Source: CAZPXF01 sp964590945 (GTDB lineage: Bacteria; Bacillota; Clostridia; Lachnospirales; Lachnospiraceae). Taken from it: a stretch of 16,342 bases of DNA. Positions within the stretch are counted from its first letter, which is position 1, and every line of letters starts with the position of its first letter. The notes beneath the pieces were generated by a model. It was given only the letters and a program-made list of their open reading frames with translations. It was not told the origin of the DNA and made no database searches. The stretch spans positions 1 through 16,342 of the forward strand of contig CAZPXF010000049.1 of the NCBI GenBank assembly GCA_964590945.1, given 5' to 3'. Position numbers and translations under genes: made by a program. Of the stretch, positions 6,353-13,755 are shown piece after piece.

Positions 6353-6643
6353 ATGAGCGTAGTAATTGTTGGCGGACATGACCGTATGGTCTGTCAGTAT
6401 AAGAAGATTTGCAAACAGTATAAGTGCAAGGCGAAGGTGTTCACGCAGATGCCGGCACAGATGAGCAGCCAGATCGGCAGTCCGGATCTTCTGATCCTGT
6501 TCACGAATACGGTTTCCCACAAGATGGTGAAATGTGCGGTGGCCGAGGCGGAAAAGAGCAATACAGAGATTGTCCGCTGCCACACAAGCAGCAGCAATGC
6601 GCTGACTGAGATTCTGGAGAAAGTGTGTAAAAAAAGTGCATAA
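6353..6643 (+). CDS. DUF2325 domain protein
   Basis: This 96-residue protein matches DUF2325, a small family of unknown function in Firmicutes. Its marks are the N-terminal strand and turn VVIVGGHDRM (3-12), a Lys/Cys-rich helix (MVCQYKKICKQYKCKAKV), a central strand LLILFTNTVSHKMV, and the conserved RCHTSSSNALTEIL near the end. The six Cys and the His residues could hold a metal or take part in redox, but this is not shown. The start at 6353 follows AAAGGAG (6341-6347) by 5 bases; a further upstream ATG at 6299 lies within the hairpin region and has no ribosome binding site. It probably belongs to the flavodoxin transcript and is followed by a terminator-like hairpin. Confidence 0.8.
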   Translation: MSVVIVGGHDRMVCQYKKICKQYKCKAKVFTQMPAQMSSQIGSPDLLILFTNTVSHKMVKCAVAEAEKSNTEIVRCHTSSSNALTEILEKVCKKSA

Positions 6644-6671
6644 TAGAAATATAGAGCGAAGGATATAGGAT

Positions 6672-6740
6672 ATCCATATGTGTTTCTTGAAGTGATGCGT
6701 CCGAAGAGGAGCTGCGCATGAAACATATATGGATTTTTTT
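6672..6740 (+). terminator. Long two-part hairpin with T-run
   Basis: A 15-bp stem (6672-6686 with 6720-6734, one wobble) encloses a second stem (ATGCG 6695-6699 with CGCAT 6715-6719, extended by TCC 6700-6702 with GGA 6708-6710). T runs to 6740. It ends the DUF2325 unit. The large inner arm is unusual for a plain terminator. Confidence 0.65.
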
Positions 6741-6789
6741 GCGGGAAAATGGAGGATGAGCTGAAAGGCTCCCGCTTCAGGGACTTCTG

Positions 6790-6798
6790 TGCTATAAT
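6790..6798 (+). promoter_or_regulatory. Extended -10 promoter of the Nudix gene
   Basis: TG-C-TATAAT spans 6790-6798, a perfect extended -10. No good -35 is seen 17 bases upstream, as expected for this promoter class. It is 35 bases before the gene. Confidence 0.6.
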
Positions 6799-6833
6799 AC
6801 AAGAATCGATCTTGAAATAACAGAAATGGTGAA

Positions 6834-7946
6834 ATGGGTGAGGAAATGAAAGGACTTAGTACACTCTGCTATATTGAGCGGGATGGAAAATATCTGATGC
6901 TGCACCGCACGGTGAAGAAAAAGGATGTAAATAAGGACAAATGGATCGGCGTCGGCGGGCATTTCGAGGAGGATGAAAGTCCGGAAGAGTGCGTGCTCCG
7001 CGAGGTGAAGGAGGAGACGGGATATACGCTGACATCCTACCGCTGCCGGGGGATCGTAACCTTTGTGTCGGGAAATGGCGTGACGGAATATATGTCGCTA
7101 TTTACTGCGGATGGATTTGAAGGAGACCCGATTCCGTGCGACGAAGGCGAGCTTGCGTGGCTTCCGAAGGAGGAGGTCTGGAATCTGAATCTCTGGGAGG
7201 GTGACCGCATCTTTTTCCGGCTTCTGGAGGAGGAGAAGGAGTTTTTTTCGCTGAAGCTTGTATATAATGGATATGATGGGCTTGTGTCCGCGTCCTTAAA
7301 TGGGAAACCGATGGAGCTTTTTGACATCCTGGATGACAAGACCGGCGCCAAAACAGGCCTTGTAAGGGAGCGCGGCGTAGCGCACCGGCTCGGAAGTCCC
7401 CATGAAACAGTGCATGTGTGGATCGTGCGGGCGCGGACGACGGGGCATAAGTCTGCGGACAGCATATGCGGAGAGGCAGAACATATATCTGCGGACAGTA
7501 GTGGCAGGGCGGGATATGATATTCTTCTTCAGAAGCGCAGCGCAGACAAGGATTCCAATCCGGGACGCTATGATATTTCCTCCGCCGGGCATATGAGCGC
7601 GGGGGATGGGGCTGTGGAATCCGCGCTTCGGGAGCTGAAGGAGGAGATTGGTATCGACGCACGTCCCGAGGAGCTGCACTTTGCCGGGCGCAGGCATGGA
7701 AGGTTTGAAGCTGTCTTCCACGGGAAAATATTCCGGGATAATGAATGGAGCAATCTGTTTGTCTATGACCGGCCTGTCGATATTGCCCGGCTTACGCTGC
7801 AGGAATCAGAGGTGGAAGCTGTCATGTGGATGGACTTTCAGGAGCTGAAAAGGGCGGTTTGTAATAATACGATCCCGCATTGCATTTATCCGGACGAGCT
7901 TGAGATGCTGGGGGAATATCTTGACGATAATTATAAAGAATTATAA
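6834..7946 (+). CDS. Fused double Nudix hydrolase
   Basis: This 370-residue protein carries two Nudix domains. The first (about 7-135) resembles MutT-type 8-oxo-dGTP diphosphatases and has a full Nudix box: G42, E48, R56-E57, E60-E61, G63. The second (about 185-345) has a box at 252-274 with D258 in place of the first Glu and R266-E267, E270-E271, G273, the form seen in IPP isomerase-like and YfcD-like Nudix proteins. Each should cleave a nucleoside diphosphate-linked compound with Mg2+, but substrates cannot be told. An insert of about 20 residues (205-227) interrupts domain two and holds a duplicated HxSADS motif. The start at 6834 has only a weak GGTGA; the in-frame ATG at 6846 is an alternative, but its AGG is only 2 bases away. 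The gene is monocistronic, with its own promoter. Confidence 0.85.
   Translation: MGEEMKGLSTLCYIERDGKYLMLHRTVKKKDVNKDKWIGVGGHFEEDESPEECVLREVKEETGYTLTSYRCRGIVTFVSGNGVTEYMSLFTADGFEGDPIPCDEGELAWLPKEEVWNLNLWEGDRIFFRLLEEEKEFFSLKLVYNGYDGLVSASLNGKPMELFDILDDKTGAKTGLVRERGVAHRLGSPHETVHVWIVRARTTGHKSADSICGEAEHISADSSGRAGYDILLQKRSADKDSNPGRYDISSAGHMSAGDGAVESALRELKEEIGIDARPEELHFAGRRHGRFEAVFHGKIFRDNEWSNLFVYDRPVDIARLTLQESEVEAVMWMDFQELKRAVCNNTIPHCIYPDELEMLGEYLDDNYKEL
7446..7498 (+). repeat. In-frame 36-bp spaced direct repeat inside the Nudix gene
   Basis: Two 17-base copies starting at 7446 and 7482 match at 15 positions and share TCTGCGGACAG exactly (7452-7462, 7488-7498). The 36-base offset keeps frame and yields the repeated HxSADS motif at residues 205-210 and 217-222, in a loop of the second Nudix domain. 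Confidence 0.75.
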
Positions 7947-7952
7947 AGAAAT

Positions 7953-7993
7953 GTAAAATAGAGTAGAAATCTGCGTAAAATGTTGGTAAAATG
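7953..7993 (+). promoter_or_regulatory. PhoP-box-like direct repeats
   Basis: GTAAAATA (7953), GTAGAAAT (7963), GTAAAATG (7975) and GTAAAATG (7986) occur at offsets of 10, 12 and 11 bases. On the minus strand each of the three good copies reads TTTAC followed by C, G or A, and the last two are separated by exactly 5 bases, close to the TT(A/T/C)ACA-N5 PhoP box of Bacillus. The site lies directly upstream of a phosphate transporter. A possible extended -10 (TG-G-TAAAAT, 7984-7992) overlaps it. Confidence 0.4.
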
Positions 7994-8031
7994 AATCCCG
8001 ATATCTGGTTTATTATGGATGGGATTTTATT

Positions 8032-9825
8032 ATGGATATTTTTGATTTAATTACACTATTGGGCGGACTTGCAATGTTCCTTTACGGAATGCGGATGATG
8101 GGGGACGGACTGAAGGAGGGTTCCTCCGGGACTTTGAAGAAGGCTATGGAAAGGCTCACAAGTACCCGGATCAAGGCCTTTTTTCTGGGACTTGCAATGA
8201 CTGCGGTCATTCAGTCCTCAACGGCGACGATCGTTATCACCTCCGGACTGGTGGGGGCGGGAATCATTTCCCTGAACCAGTCTCTTGGAATTATCGTCGG
8301 CGCAAATGTCGGTACAACGGTCACCGGCCAGATCATCCGGCTTTTGGATCTTCATTCCTCAGGCGTTTCGATCCTGAAGTTTTTCCAGCCGTCCACACTG
8401 GCGCCGCTGGCGCTGATCATCGGCATTATTTTGATCATGGCCGGAAAGGCCAAAAATTCAGATGTCGTCGGGAAGATTATCATTGGGTTTGGTATTTTGT
8501 TTTCCGGCCTTTTGAACATGACGGATGCGGTAAGCTCGCTGACGGAAAGCGGTATAATAGAACATTTATTTGCGGGTCTTGGACAGAATCCTCTGATCGG
8601 TTATATGGCCGGAGCGGGAGTTGCCTTTGTGCTGCAGAGTTCTTCGGCAACCGTTGGTATCCTGCAGGCGTTTTCCACCTCGGGACAGTTGACCTTCGGC
8701 GGCATTTATGCGGTTCTGGTCGGTATTTATCTTGGGGACTGCGTGACGACTGCGATCGTCTGCAACATAGGAGCGAAGCCGGAAGCAAAACGCGTCGGCA
8801 TTGTAAATATTCTTTTTAATCTTGGAAAGTCGGCTGTAATACTGGCGGTGGTAACAGTCATCCACAGGCTTGGACTTTTGGATGGCATATGGAACAGTAC
8901 GATCTATTCCGGCGGCATTGCCAATATGAATACGGTCTTTAATCTGGCGTGCGCGCTGATCCTGCTTCCGGCGCTGGGGATTTTTGAAAGACTCAGCTAT
9001 AAGCTTGTGAAGGACGATGAGACTGCTGATGAGAGATCCAATGAAAAGCTGGATGCGCTCAATCCGGTGTTTTTCAGCACGCCGGCGCTTGCTTTTGCAC
9101 GCTGCTATGATGTGCTGCTTGAGATGTTTCAGATGTCCAGAACGAATATCGAACGGGCGTTTGACGTGGTCTCTGAGTACAATGAAAAGACAGTGGAGCA
9201 GATTAAACGGGACGAGGATGTTCTCGATCTGATGGCGGATCGTGTCAGCAACTATCTGATCCAGTTGTCGGCGCATATTTCCAGTCCGGATCATCTGGAG
9301 ATCATGAATCATTATTATTCGGCAACTACGGAATTTGAGCGTTTGGGAGATCATGCAATGAATATCGCGGAGGCGGCAACGGAGCTGTACACGAACGATG
9401 CGTCATTTTCCAGGGCGGCTTTGTCTGAGCTGATGGTGCTGCGGGAACTGACAGACCGGATCCTTGACCTTACCGATATCACGTTCCGGAATAGAGATGT
9501 GATCGCGGCACACCATATTGAGCCGCTGGAGGAGGTCGTGGATGATATGGTGAATGTTCTGAAAAACAATCATCTGGAACGGCTTCGGAACGGGGTGTGC
9601 AGCGTTTTTGCAGGCACGGAGTTTTTGAATATGCTTTCTGACGTGGAGCGTATTTCGGATGTATGTTCCAATGTCGGGGTGGCGACAGTGGCAAGAATAG
9701 AACCGGAGCTTAATCATCAGGTGCACGATTATGTTTCCATGCTCCACTCCGGACATGATGAAACGTTTAACCGTGAATATCAGGAAGCGCACGACCGGTA
9801 TTTTCGCCTGCTTCGAATGGAATGA
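8032..9825 (+). CDS. Na+/Pi cotransporter with C-terminal PhoU domain
   Basis: This 597-residue membrane protein of the NptA/YjbB type imports, or in some bacteria exports, phosphate with Na+. The membrane part (about 5-320) carries two inverted repeats, each with the diagnostic QSS motif: Q61-S-S-T-A-T and Q202-S-S-S-A-T, plus GANVGTTVTG (90-99) and its counterpart GDCVTTAIVC. The cytoplasmic tail (about 345-590) is a helical PhoU-like domain with the EFERLGDHAMNIAE motif near 438-451 and a second DVERISDVCSNVG near 542-554; these acidic clusters bind metal in PhoU. The weak ribosome binding site GGATGGGA lies at 8017-8024. PhoP-like repeats lie just upstream. No other phosphate genes are in the window. 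Confidence 0.93.
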   Translation: MDIFDLITLLGGLAMFLYGMRMMGDGLKEGSSGTLKKAMERLTSTRIKAFFLGLAMTAVIQSSTATIVITSGLVGAGIISLNQSLGIIVGANVGTTVTGQIIRLLDLHSSGVSILKFFQPSTLAPLALIIGIILIMAGKAKNSDVVGKIIIGFGILFSGLLNMTDAVSSLTESGIIEHLFAGLGQNPLIGYMAGAGVAFVLQSSSATVGILQAFSTSGQLTFGGIYAVLVGIYLGDCVTTAIVCNIGAKPEAKRVGIVNILFNLGKSAVILAVVTVIHRLGLLDGIWNSTIYSGGIANMNTVFNLACALILLPALGIFERLSYKLVKDDETADERSNEKLDALNPVFFSTPALAFARCYDVLLEMFQMSRTNIERAFDVVSEYNEKTVEQIKRDEDVLDLMADRVSNYLIQLSAHISSPDHLEIMNHYYSATTEFERLGDHAMNIAEAATELYTNDASFSRAALSELMVLRELTDRILDLTDITFRNRDVIAAHHIEPLEEVVDDMVNVLKNNHLERLRNGVCSVFAGTEFLNMLSDVERISDVCSNVGVATVARIEPELNHQVHDYVSMLHSGHDETFNREYQEAHDRYFRLLRME

Positions 9826-9839
9826 GGAAAACGGTACTG

Positions 9840-9900
9840 ATCAAACCAGGCGGGCTATACCCGGTTATTCATTTTGAAAATGAATTCCGCCCGGTTTGAT
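9840..9900. terminator. Convergent hairpin between transporter and regulator
   Basis: Arms of 14 bases (9840-9853 and 9887-9900) pair with a single mismatch. Between them a 9-bp AT-rich stem, ATTCATTTT with AAAATGAAT, forms a second hairpin around 9867-9885. It lies between two convergent genes and covers the last 15 codons of the minus-strand regulator. It lacks a clear T-run on either side (only CCGTTTTCC on the minus strand), so termination efficiency is uncertain. Confidence 0.55.
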
Positions 9901-10982
9901 ACCTGACTCTTACGATATAGATTCTGAATATGTACCTTCACCGTGTTTACACTGATGTTCAATTTAGTTGAAATTGTCGCAGTATCATTTCCCATAATAA
10001 GAAGTTCGGCTACTTGCTGCTCCTTTGGTGTAAAGTTATATTCTTCAAAGTAATTCGACGACTTAGAGAACACGCTGTATTCATCCCGGAATATATATAC
10101 ATAGCCGGAATCTATCTGCCGGTGGGAAAGCATATTTTTAAAAGGTTCCGATGATTTTGCCGGCGCCATTTCTTCAAAGAAATCTTCTGTGACAGGGACA
10201 TTATAAACAACATTAAAAATAAAATTCTTATATCGGATGATATTTTTGCCCGTCTGTTTAAACACATCATTTTTAATATGCGGAACCAGATGATTATTAT
10301 AAAAGACACTGAAAAATCTGAGCGATGAAATTCCCAGTTCCTGGAGATACTCCATTGCAGTTTCATTTGCATAAGAAACAGTCATAATGTCAGTCATCAT
10401 TATAACACCGATAGGATAGTAGTTAAAATGTCCGCGCAGCATATTATTAGAATTCCTGAGTTGTATGATCTTAAGGTAATTAAAATATTCAACAGCCAGA
10501 TATTCATTGATTGCATTCATAATATCTTTATCTTTCTGCACAAACTTTCCCAACTTCTTTTCCTGAAATATAATGAGATATCCGTCATACAGATTATCTA
10601 CAGGCAGAAAACATACGAGAAAATCTTTGAATCCATATTCCGACATAATGTCCCTGCATACGCGCTTTTTCTGATAACAGGAAGTTTTGCTGAAAATCAC
10701 ACAATTATCTTCTTCTTTCAATTCTTTTTCCGAAAGAACGCCGGACATAAAAAATTTTTCGATATATTTGGTTTTTAGATTATGAACCAGGATATTTAAG
10801 TCATAGGCTTTTGCGGGCAGCATATCAAGATAACCAAATATAATATTTTTGTATCCGAATATTTCCTGAAGCGCACAACATGCGTGCTTTCTAAATGCAT
10901 CGTATTGTGTATCTACAAAGTGATGACGATGAATCCTGTCTTTGAATTGATTGATCTTTTCATGGTCTTCCAGTGTCAGCAT
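9855..10982 (-). CDS. LuxR-type transcriptional regulator
   Basis: This 375-residue regulator ends in a LuxR/GerE helix-turn-helix (317-375): FTPKEQQVAELLIMG, the turn TISTKLNISVNTVKVHI and the final QVSNRAEFIF. The N-terminal 300 residues are not a response regulator receiver. Residues about 10-150 look GAF-like, and about 185-300 look PAS-like, with PIGVIMMTDIMTVSYANE as the core, so it likely binds a small molecule. The start has AGGAGG (complement of 10994-10999) 11 bases upstream. It diverges from the synthase-dehydratase operon with 223 bases between, the classic position of a local regulator. The target and ligand are inferred and unknown respectively. Base composition appears richer in A+T than genes to the left. 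Confidence 0.85.
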   Translation of the reverse strand: MLTLEDHEKINQFKDRIHRHHFVDTQYDAFRKHACCALQEIFGYKNIIFGYLDMLPAKAYDLNILVHNLKTKYIEKFFMSGVLSEKELKEEDNCVIFSKTSCYQKKRVCRDIMSEYGFKDFLVCFLPVDNLYDGYLIIFQEKKLGKFVQKDKDIMNAINEYLAVEYFNYLKIIQLRNSNNMLRGHFNYYPIGVIMMTDIMTVSYANETAMEYLQELGISSLRFFSVFYNNHLVPHIKNDVFKQTGKNIIRYKNFIFNVVYNVPVTEDFFEEMAPAKSSEPFKNMLSHRQIDSGYVYIFRDEYSVFSKSSNYFEEYNFTPKEQQVAELLIMGNDTATISTKLNISVNTVKVHIQNLYRKSQVSNRAEFIFKMNNRV

Positions 10983-11205
10983 AATCCTGTTCGCCTCCTG
11001 CCCGTATAGTTATTTTACGTTATAATAACATAAATATGAATAATACAAAAGGATTATTTTGCTTCATTATAATAATCATTCTAAATTATATTTCTTTTGC
11101 TTTCCAGGATATTTGATGTTTCCTGACTACTCGTCTTAGTTCATAAGCATTATATGATTCCCCCCTTTTCTACTTTATTATTAAAACAAAAACGGAGGTG
11201 TTTAC
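10983..11205. promoter_or_regulatory. Divergent control region
   Basis: This A+T-rich gap separates the LuxR-type gene and the operon. It holds a 21-bp dyad at 11009-11029 (GTTATT, 9 bases, AATAAC), a candidate operator, and a second weaker dyad AATAAT-N8-ATTATT at 11039-11058. TATAAT occurs at 11068-11073 on the plus strand without a good -35, so an activator may be needed. I could not choose a start of transcription. GGAGGTG (11194-11200) is the ribosome binding site of the first operon gene. Confidence 0.5.
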
Positions 11206-12444
11206 ATGAAACCAATGGAAAACACGTTGATTCAGGAAGACATGAAAAAACTCAGTCCATGGAATCTTTCAGAGGAGGTTCAGGGAGAACTGCAGGTACC
11301 TGAGAAGGTTATTCTTTGTGATGCGACGATCCGGGAGGGGGAACAGGGATCAATCATCGGATTTACCAAAGAGCAGAAATGGGAGTACATCCGCAAAGCG
11401 GCTGACGCAGGAGTAGAACTCATCCAATTGACGATCGACCGTAATCACGAGGATCTTGTTGAAACTATAAAAATGATACAGGAAGAAAAACTGCCGATTA
11501 AGACGGAAATTATGTCTATGGCAACACCGTTCGATAAGGAGTCTTACAAAAGGACATACGATGAATTACTTGAACTGGGCGTTGACTATATTGACATTAT
11601 GGGGCTTATGTCTCCATATGCAGCGCCGCTTATGAAGGACACGCCATTTGAATATGTATACGCGGATGCTGCGGAGCAGATTGCTTATATCAAGTCACAG
11701 GGCGGTAAGACATCCTATGATCCAATGGACGCGCCCAGAATGGATCTTAATGTTATGATGGGAGCGTACCAGGCTGTTGTTGACGCTGGTACGGACAGGA
11801 TCCGGATCCTTGACTCCAATGGAACTGCAAGCCCGGCAACATGGAGATATCTGGTAAAAATGATAAGAGAAAAATTCAAAAACACTCAGATTTGTGTACA
11901 TTGCCATAATGACTTTGGGCAGGCTATGGCAAACGTGTATGCAAGTCTTGAATGCGGGGTCGATATGATCGACGTCTGTTCAAACGGACTTGGAGAACGG
12001 GCTGGCAATGCAAGTCTTCAGGAAACCGCAGCCGGCGCTGAGATGATTTATGGTGTTGATACAAATATCAATTTAAGCAAGTTGCGTGAATTAAGCCGTT
12101 ACACTTCAGCAATATGTAATCGACCGGTAAGCAAGAATGCTGCCATTATAGGGGATTGGGCATTCGCTCATGGTGATGATGGACACTATACATTAAATGC
12201 AATCGCTCCGGGAGTCTTTCAGGCTACCAATGCTGCGACCTATGGAAATACACAACCGGTGCTGTTTGGAAGTTCCAGCGGTCCGTATACTGTTCTTGCA
12301 CTTGCTTCATCTCTTGGTTATGGGGATATTTCTGTTGAAACTGCAGGCGAAATATGCAAGGAACTCGGACATGAGCTTTCTGTTCGCCGTTGCGTGCTGG
12401 ATAATGAAACCGTGCGTTCAGTCATTGATAAATATGTTTCATAA
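11206..12444 (+). CDS. DRE-TIM metallolyase (HMGL/LeuA-like)
   Basis: This 412-residue enzyme has the TIM-barrel fold of 2-isopropylmalate synthase, citramalate synthase, homocitrate synthase, HMG-CoA lyase and 4-hydroxy-2-oxovalerate aldolase. The catalytic entry motif is D39-A-T-I-R43-E44-G-E-Q. The metal ligands are D39 and H232-C-H234, and the N260-G-L-G-E-R-A-G-N signature near the end of the barrel is intact. The C-terminal regulatory domain of LeuA (about 100 residues) is absent, so it should not be under leucine-type feedback. These enzymes form or break a C-C bond between a 2-oxo acid and an acyl group. Substrates cannot be assigned. It is first in an operon with an aconitase-like dehydratase, which usually acts on the alkylmalate made by such a synthase. 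Confidence 0.85.
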   Translation: MKPMENTLIQEDMKKLSPWNLSEEVQGELQVPEKVILCDATIREGEQGSIIGFTKEQKWEYIRKAADAGVELIQLTIDRNHEDLVETIKMIQEEKLPIKTEIMSMATPFDKESYKRTYDELLELGVDYIDIMGLMSPYAAPLMKDTPFEYVYADAAEQIAYIKSQGGKTSYDPMDAPRMDLNVMMGAYQAVVDAGTDRIRILDSNGTASPATWRYLVKMIREKFKNTQICVHCHNDFGQAMANVYASLECGVDMIDVCSNGLGERAGNASLQETAAGAEMIYGVDTNINLSKLRELSRYTSAICNRPVSKNAAIIGDWAFAHGDDGHYTLNAIAPGVFQATNAATYGNTQPVLFGSSSGPYTVLALASSLGYGDISVETAGEICKELGHELSVRRCVLDNETVRSVIDKYVS

Positions 12445-12462
12445 GAAAAGGAGGCAGTACAT

Positions 12463-13731
12463 ATGGGAATGACAATAGCAGAAAAGATCATCTCAAAGTA
12501 TTGTGGCAGAGATCTTGTAAAGCCCGGAGATTATGTTACACTTTCCGATTATGTCGGTCCAATCATTTATTCATTTAAGGGTGGAGACAATGCTACGAGT
12601 ATGCTTCAGCTCACGCAGGCAATAGGAGTTGACGGATATAAGAAGCTGGATCATATGATTTACAATGAAGATCATAATAATCCGCCGCAGGAGGCAGCCG
12701 TTATAGAGGAATTCAAGCAGGCGCGCGCATCGGCTGAAAAGCTTGGGATGAAGGTCTATGCACACGAAGGGATCGGGCATGTTGTGAACGTAGAACAGGG
12801 AGATATTACGCCCGGATGTCTGTTTGTACATTTTGATCCACAGGCAGCGAATGCGGGTGGCATTGGCGCTCTGTATACCAACGGCGGCCGTCTTGGAAGC
12901 AGCTTTATTGAGTCCATGGCTCTTGGAACATTAACAATCCGGGTACCGGAGACTTTGCGCATTGTGATAAACGGGAAACTGAATCCTTATGTAACAGGTC
13001 GGGATATCTGGATTTATATTCAGGATTTATTAGGACCTGCAGCAGCTTATGGTATGGTAATTGAATTTGCAGGGAGCACTGTAAAAGGATTGTCTATTGA
13101 AGATCGTATGATTCTGTGCGGGAACGTATCCTATGCCGGCGCAGATACCGCGATCATTGCCGCTGATGAAAAAACAAAACAATGGTATCAGGAAGTCGCG
13201 GGAATTGACGTAGAGATGATCGATGATGATGAGGATGCTCAGTTTGAACGTATCATAGAAATCGATGCCGCGGATATCCCGGTAATGGTATCGGTTCCGC
13301 CACAGATTTTTACAGGAAAACCTGCTTCCACTCTGAAAGGAATAAAGGTTGATCAGTGCATTATAGGAACTTGTCTTGGCGGAAGTATTCAAGACCTCCG
13401 GATCATCGCAAAGATGCTGAAAGGAAAGAAGATAGCAGATCATGTCCGTATGCTGGTTTCTCCTGTCACACAGAAAACCTATGTCCGTGCGGTTAAAGAA
13501 GAGCTTCTTATTCCGATTGCGGAGGCCGGCGCAACGATATTGCCTCCTACCTGTGATATATGTCTTGGCGTTCTTGGACCACTCTCCGATGGTGAAGTAG
13601 GGATAAGCCAGCAAACATTGAATATTCCGGGACGCTCAGGAAGCATGAAAGCGGATATCTATCTTGCGAGCGCGGCAACAATAGCTGCTACTGCACTGAC
13701 AGGTTATATCACGGATCCAAATGAACTTTGA
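12463..13731 (+). CDS. Aconitase/LeuC-like hydro-lyase, large subunit
   Basis: This 422-residue protein is the large subunit of a two-subunit dehydratase of the 3-isopropylmalate dehydratase / homoaconitase / 2,3-dimethylmalate dehydratase family. The [4Fe-4S] ligands are present: C304 in IIGTCLGGS, and C364 and C367 in TCDIC. NIPGRSGS (387-394) and YLASAATIAATALTG (400-414) match the family ending. The loop that normally reads GDSHT is changed to HFDPQAAN (123-130), and the family NM(S/A)(I/V)E motif reads NVSY (221-224). These changes suggest a different substrate from isopropylmalate. AAAGGAGG lies 8 bases before the ATG, 18 bases after the preceding gene. The small subunit gene follows 24 bases downstream. 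Confidence 0.85.
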   Translation: MGMTIAEKIISKYCGRDLVKPGDYVTLSDYVGPIIYSFKGGDNATSMLQLTQAIGVDGYKKLDHMIYNEDHNNPPQEAAVIEEFKQARASAEKLGMKVYAHEGIGHVVNVEQGDITPGCLFVHFDPQAANAGGIGALYTNGGRLGSSFIESMALGTLTIRVPETLRIVINGKLNPYVTGRDIWIYIQDLLGPAAAYGMVIEFAGSTVKGLSIEDRMILCGNVSYAGADTAIIAADEKTKQWYQEVAGIDVEMIDDDEDAQFERIIEIDAADIPVMVSVPPQIFTGKPASTLKGIKVDQCIIGTCLGGSIQDLRIIAKMLKGKKIADHVRMLVSPVTQKTYVRAVKEELLIPIAEAGATILPPTCDICLGVLGPLSDGEVGISQQTLNIPGRSGSMKADIYLASAATIAATALTGYITDPNEL

Positions 13732-13755
13732 TTGGTTGATAGGAGGCTTTATAAT

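Noticed and set aside
10428..10778. Plus-strand frame of 116 codons within the LuxR-type gene
   Set aside because: It is antisense to a supported gene, has no ribosome binding site and is rich in Ile/Phe as expected from the A+T-rich complement.
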